Origin: Paradesertivirga superstes
GTDB taxonomy: Bacteria; Bacteroidota; Bacteroidia; Sphingobacteriales; Sphingobacteriaceae
Assembly: GCF_037622515.1 (NCBI RefSeq)
Contig: NZ_JBBJCN010000001.1
Location: 1,116,001-1,180,000 of the forward strand
Direction: 5' to 3'
Length of the DNA stretch: 64,000 bases
The translations under genes and the position numbers were made by a program. Shown here in pieces: positions 62,946 to 64,000 of this stretch. The notes under the pieces are model-generated. The model had not been told where the DNA came from. It saw nothing but the letters and a program-made list of their open reading frames with translations, and ran no database searches. Every line of letters starts with the position of its first letter. The stretch's first letter is position 1.

Positions 62946-63104
62946 AGACTTGTTTTCGTTTTTTAGAAATTGTGACTTTTTAAATTAATGTAAGCAGTCT
63001 CAATTCGGCGAAGACTTACTTGGACTCCTAATTTGTTTGACTCTTGAATAACCTAGAACTTAAAGAAACTTTTTTTATCTTAGGCTTAACATTGATATTA
63101 AAGC

Positions 63105-63671
63105 ATGAGAGCATTTTCCTTGTTTTTAAGTTTGCTTCTAGTCATTACCTGTTTATCATTCGAACGCGCGGATGATCTTTTATCGGTTACAAATGCTGGA
63201 TTCGAAGGGGTTAGAGATACAGTTCTTGCCCCGCCGGTAAATTGGAAGAAAAATGGTATGGATAGCATCGTCTGGGGAACTGATGAGGATAATAAGCATT
63301 CTGGAAAGCGATCATTAATAATTCGAACACCTCCTAACGCGACATCACCGCAATATTGTTCTTTTAACCAGCGGCTTCCAATTAGGGTTCTCAAGCCAAC
63401 TCGCTTTGTCGTTACTGCTTATATCAAAACAGAACTTCAGGCTGGCAACATAGGGCTATGGGCACATGCAAGAAACAAGTGGGATCGTAAAACAGGTTTT
63501 GAGGAAGTGAAGGTTAATAAAGTACGTACCGGTTGGACTAAGTATTCTCTGTCAATCATCCTCGACAATGAAACCTCCGATCTTTACCTTGGTGGATATA
63601 TAGACGGCCGTGGTACGGTATGGTACGACGACTTTGTCATTGAGCAAAGGGACGAGATTATAGCAAACTGA
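63105..63671 (+). CDS. secreted jelly-roll-like protein
   Basis: A 188-residue protein with a signal peptide (about 1-21) and a body resembling carbohydrate-binding jelly-roll modules (NAGFEGVRDTVLAPPVNW, GKRSLIIRTPP, LGGYIDGRGTVWYDDFVIE), the last matching the closing strand of CBM4/9-type folds. It may bind glycans, but no catalytic domain is attached. It is not in a clear operon. Confidence 0.6.
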   Translation: MRAFSLFLSLLLVITCLSFERADDLLSVTNAGFEGVRDTVLAPPVNWKKNGMDSIVWGTDEDNKHSGKRSLIIRTPPNATSPQYCSFNQRLPIRVLKPTRFVVTAYIKTELQAGNIGLWAHARNKWDRKTGFEEVKVNKVRTGWTKYSLSIILDNETSDLYLGGYIDGRGTVWYDDFVIEQRDEIIAN

Positions 63672-63837
63672 ATTTAAAACTCAAGAACCCATTTTCTTGC
63701 ACACTCCCGAATCGCCTTCTTTTGTAACGAGGATGCGGCGACCTTTGGGAATCTCCACGTTTAACTAAGCTTTGTACAGGGCGACTGTCAAGTGCTTTCT
63801 TTCCGCCATTTTCGCAGAGCCTTAACCGCTAGTCTCA

Positions 63838-63896
63838 GAAAACGATCAGTTAGCGAACAAAAGCAGGTTTGACAGCAGCTCATTCTAGAGGGCGAT
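63838..63896 (+). pseudogene. fragment of a second serine recombinase
   Basis: About 57 bases match the recombinase gene at about 62113-62171, including the stretch AGCGAACAAAAGC and GGTTTGACAGCAGCTC, with about nine differences. The match begins and ends abruptly, and the reading frame does not continue. It is a decayed copy left by an earlier recombination or insertion. Confidence 0.65.
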
Positions 63897-63945
63897 ACTT
63901 AACCAGGGAACTTTTATTAACAACTTTATTAACAACTAACCCGTT

Positions 63946-64000
63946 ATGAAAACATTCTCCTATATATTATTCGTATCCTTAGTTCTTTTCTCATCTTTTA
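63946..64000 (+). CDS. exported protein, only first 18 codons in window
   Basis: ATG 63946 begins MKTFSYILFVSLVLFSSF, a signal-peptide-like start that runs off the window end. Two copies of TTATTAACAAC lie just upstream (about 63914-63936). Nothing can be said about function. Confidence 0.5.
   Translation, partial: MKTFSYILFVSLVLFSSF

Noticed and set aside
63914..63936. Two copies of TTATTAACAAC
   Set aside because: The repeat is short and A/T-rich, and may be chance. It is only mentioned with the partial gene that follows.
1..64000. CRISPR arrays, tRNA and rRNA genes, riboswitches
   Set aside because: No regular repeat-spacer pattern was found other than the iterons, which lack unique spacers of CRISPR size, and no tRNA or rRNA-like sequence was recognised by eye.

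Overview
The window looks like a chromosome segment of a Bacteroidota bacterium, most likely Sphingobacteriaceae (Pedobacter/Mucilaginibacter-like). The evidence is the CAZyme set (GH28, GH97, GH127, GH88, alginate-lyase fold), FucP-type sugar permease, RteC-type regulation, the Bacteroidetes TraE-TraN conjugation machinery with DUF4133/DUF4134/DUF4138 proteins, and the general lack of Shine-Dalgarno sequences. Genus is an inference; no rRNA or tRNA was seen.

Region 1 (1-13.3 kb, all minus strand) is a carbohydrate utilisation cluster aimed at a pectin-like, uronate- and arabinose-containing polymer. It holds a secreted alpha/beta-hydrolase cut by the window edge, two GH28 enzymes, an alginate-lyase-fold lyase with a fibronectin III domain, a GH127 beta-L-arabinofuranosidase, an MFS sugar permease, a short GntR regulator, a GH97 and a GH88 lipoprotein. 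No SusC/SusD pair lies in the window. Three copies of a 14-bp palindrome (CTAAAYCGATTTAG) sit upstream of the GH127, GH88 and second GH28 genes and look like operators for a LacI-family regulator not encoded here. A deletion remnant of a second alpha/beta-hydrolase lies between the GntR and GH97 genes.

Region 2 (about 14.3-34.2 kb) is the transfer core of an integrative conjugative element (ICE): DUF3945/DUF4099 proteins, TraG-type coupling protein, TraN, TraM, TraL, TraK, TraJ, three tandem paralogous exported proteins, VirB4-type TraG, TraF, two TraE copies, a ParA-like ATPase, relaxase and MobC-like accessory protein, a probable oriT region, and a CHC2/Toprim primase. A GTGAG-rich stretch ending in an intrinsic terminator lies upstream of the primase and could be a structured RNA.

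Region 3 (34.6-51.8 kb) is a defence island carried as cargo. It has a three-gene Lamassu-like (ABC-3C) operon on the plus strand; a 1271-aa STAND NTPase with an N-terminal nuclease-like domain; a cassette of a frameshifted small gene, a PD-(D/E)XK protein and a DUF4238 protein; a pair made of a 790-aa zinc-ribbon/nuclease-like protein and a FRG-domain protein; and a SIR2-like protein coupled to a small truncated gene. The second, third and fourth groups are the best candidates for undescribed systems.

Region 4 (52.4-60.2 kb) is the ICE replication and control module: nine iterons (seven in exact 21-bp register), a Rep initiator, a small DNA-binding-like protein paralogous to one beside the primase, a histone H1-like protein, RteC, a hybrid sensor kinase/response regulator with LuxR output, an NAD-dependent epimerase-like protein and a RadC-like protein. 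The rteC upstream region carries repeated TACGTA-type inverted repeats.

Region 5 (60.2-64 kb) is a scrapyard flank: an IS3-type transposase remnant with a nonsense codon, a frameshifted membrane protein gene, a serine recombinase and a partial second copy of it, a lipoprotein, a secreted jelly-roll-like protein, and the first codons of another exported protein at the edge. No tyrosine integrase or att duplication is visible, so the exact ICE ends are unknown.
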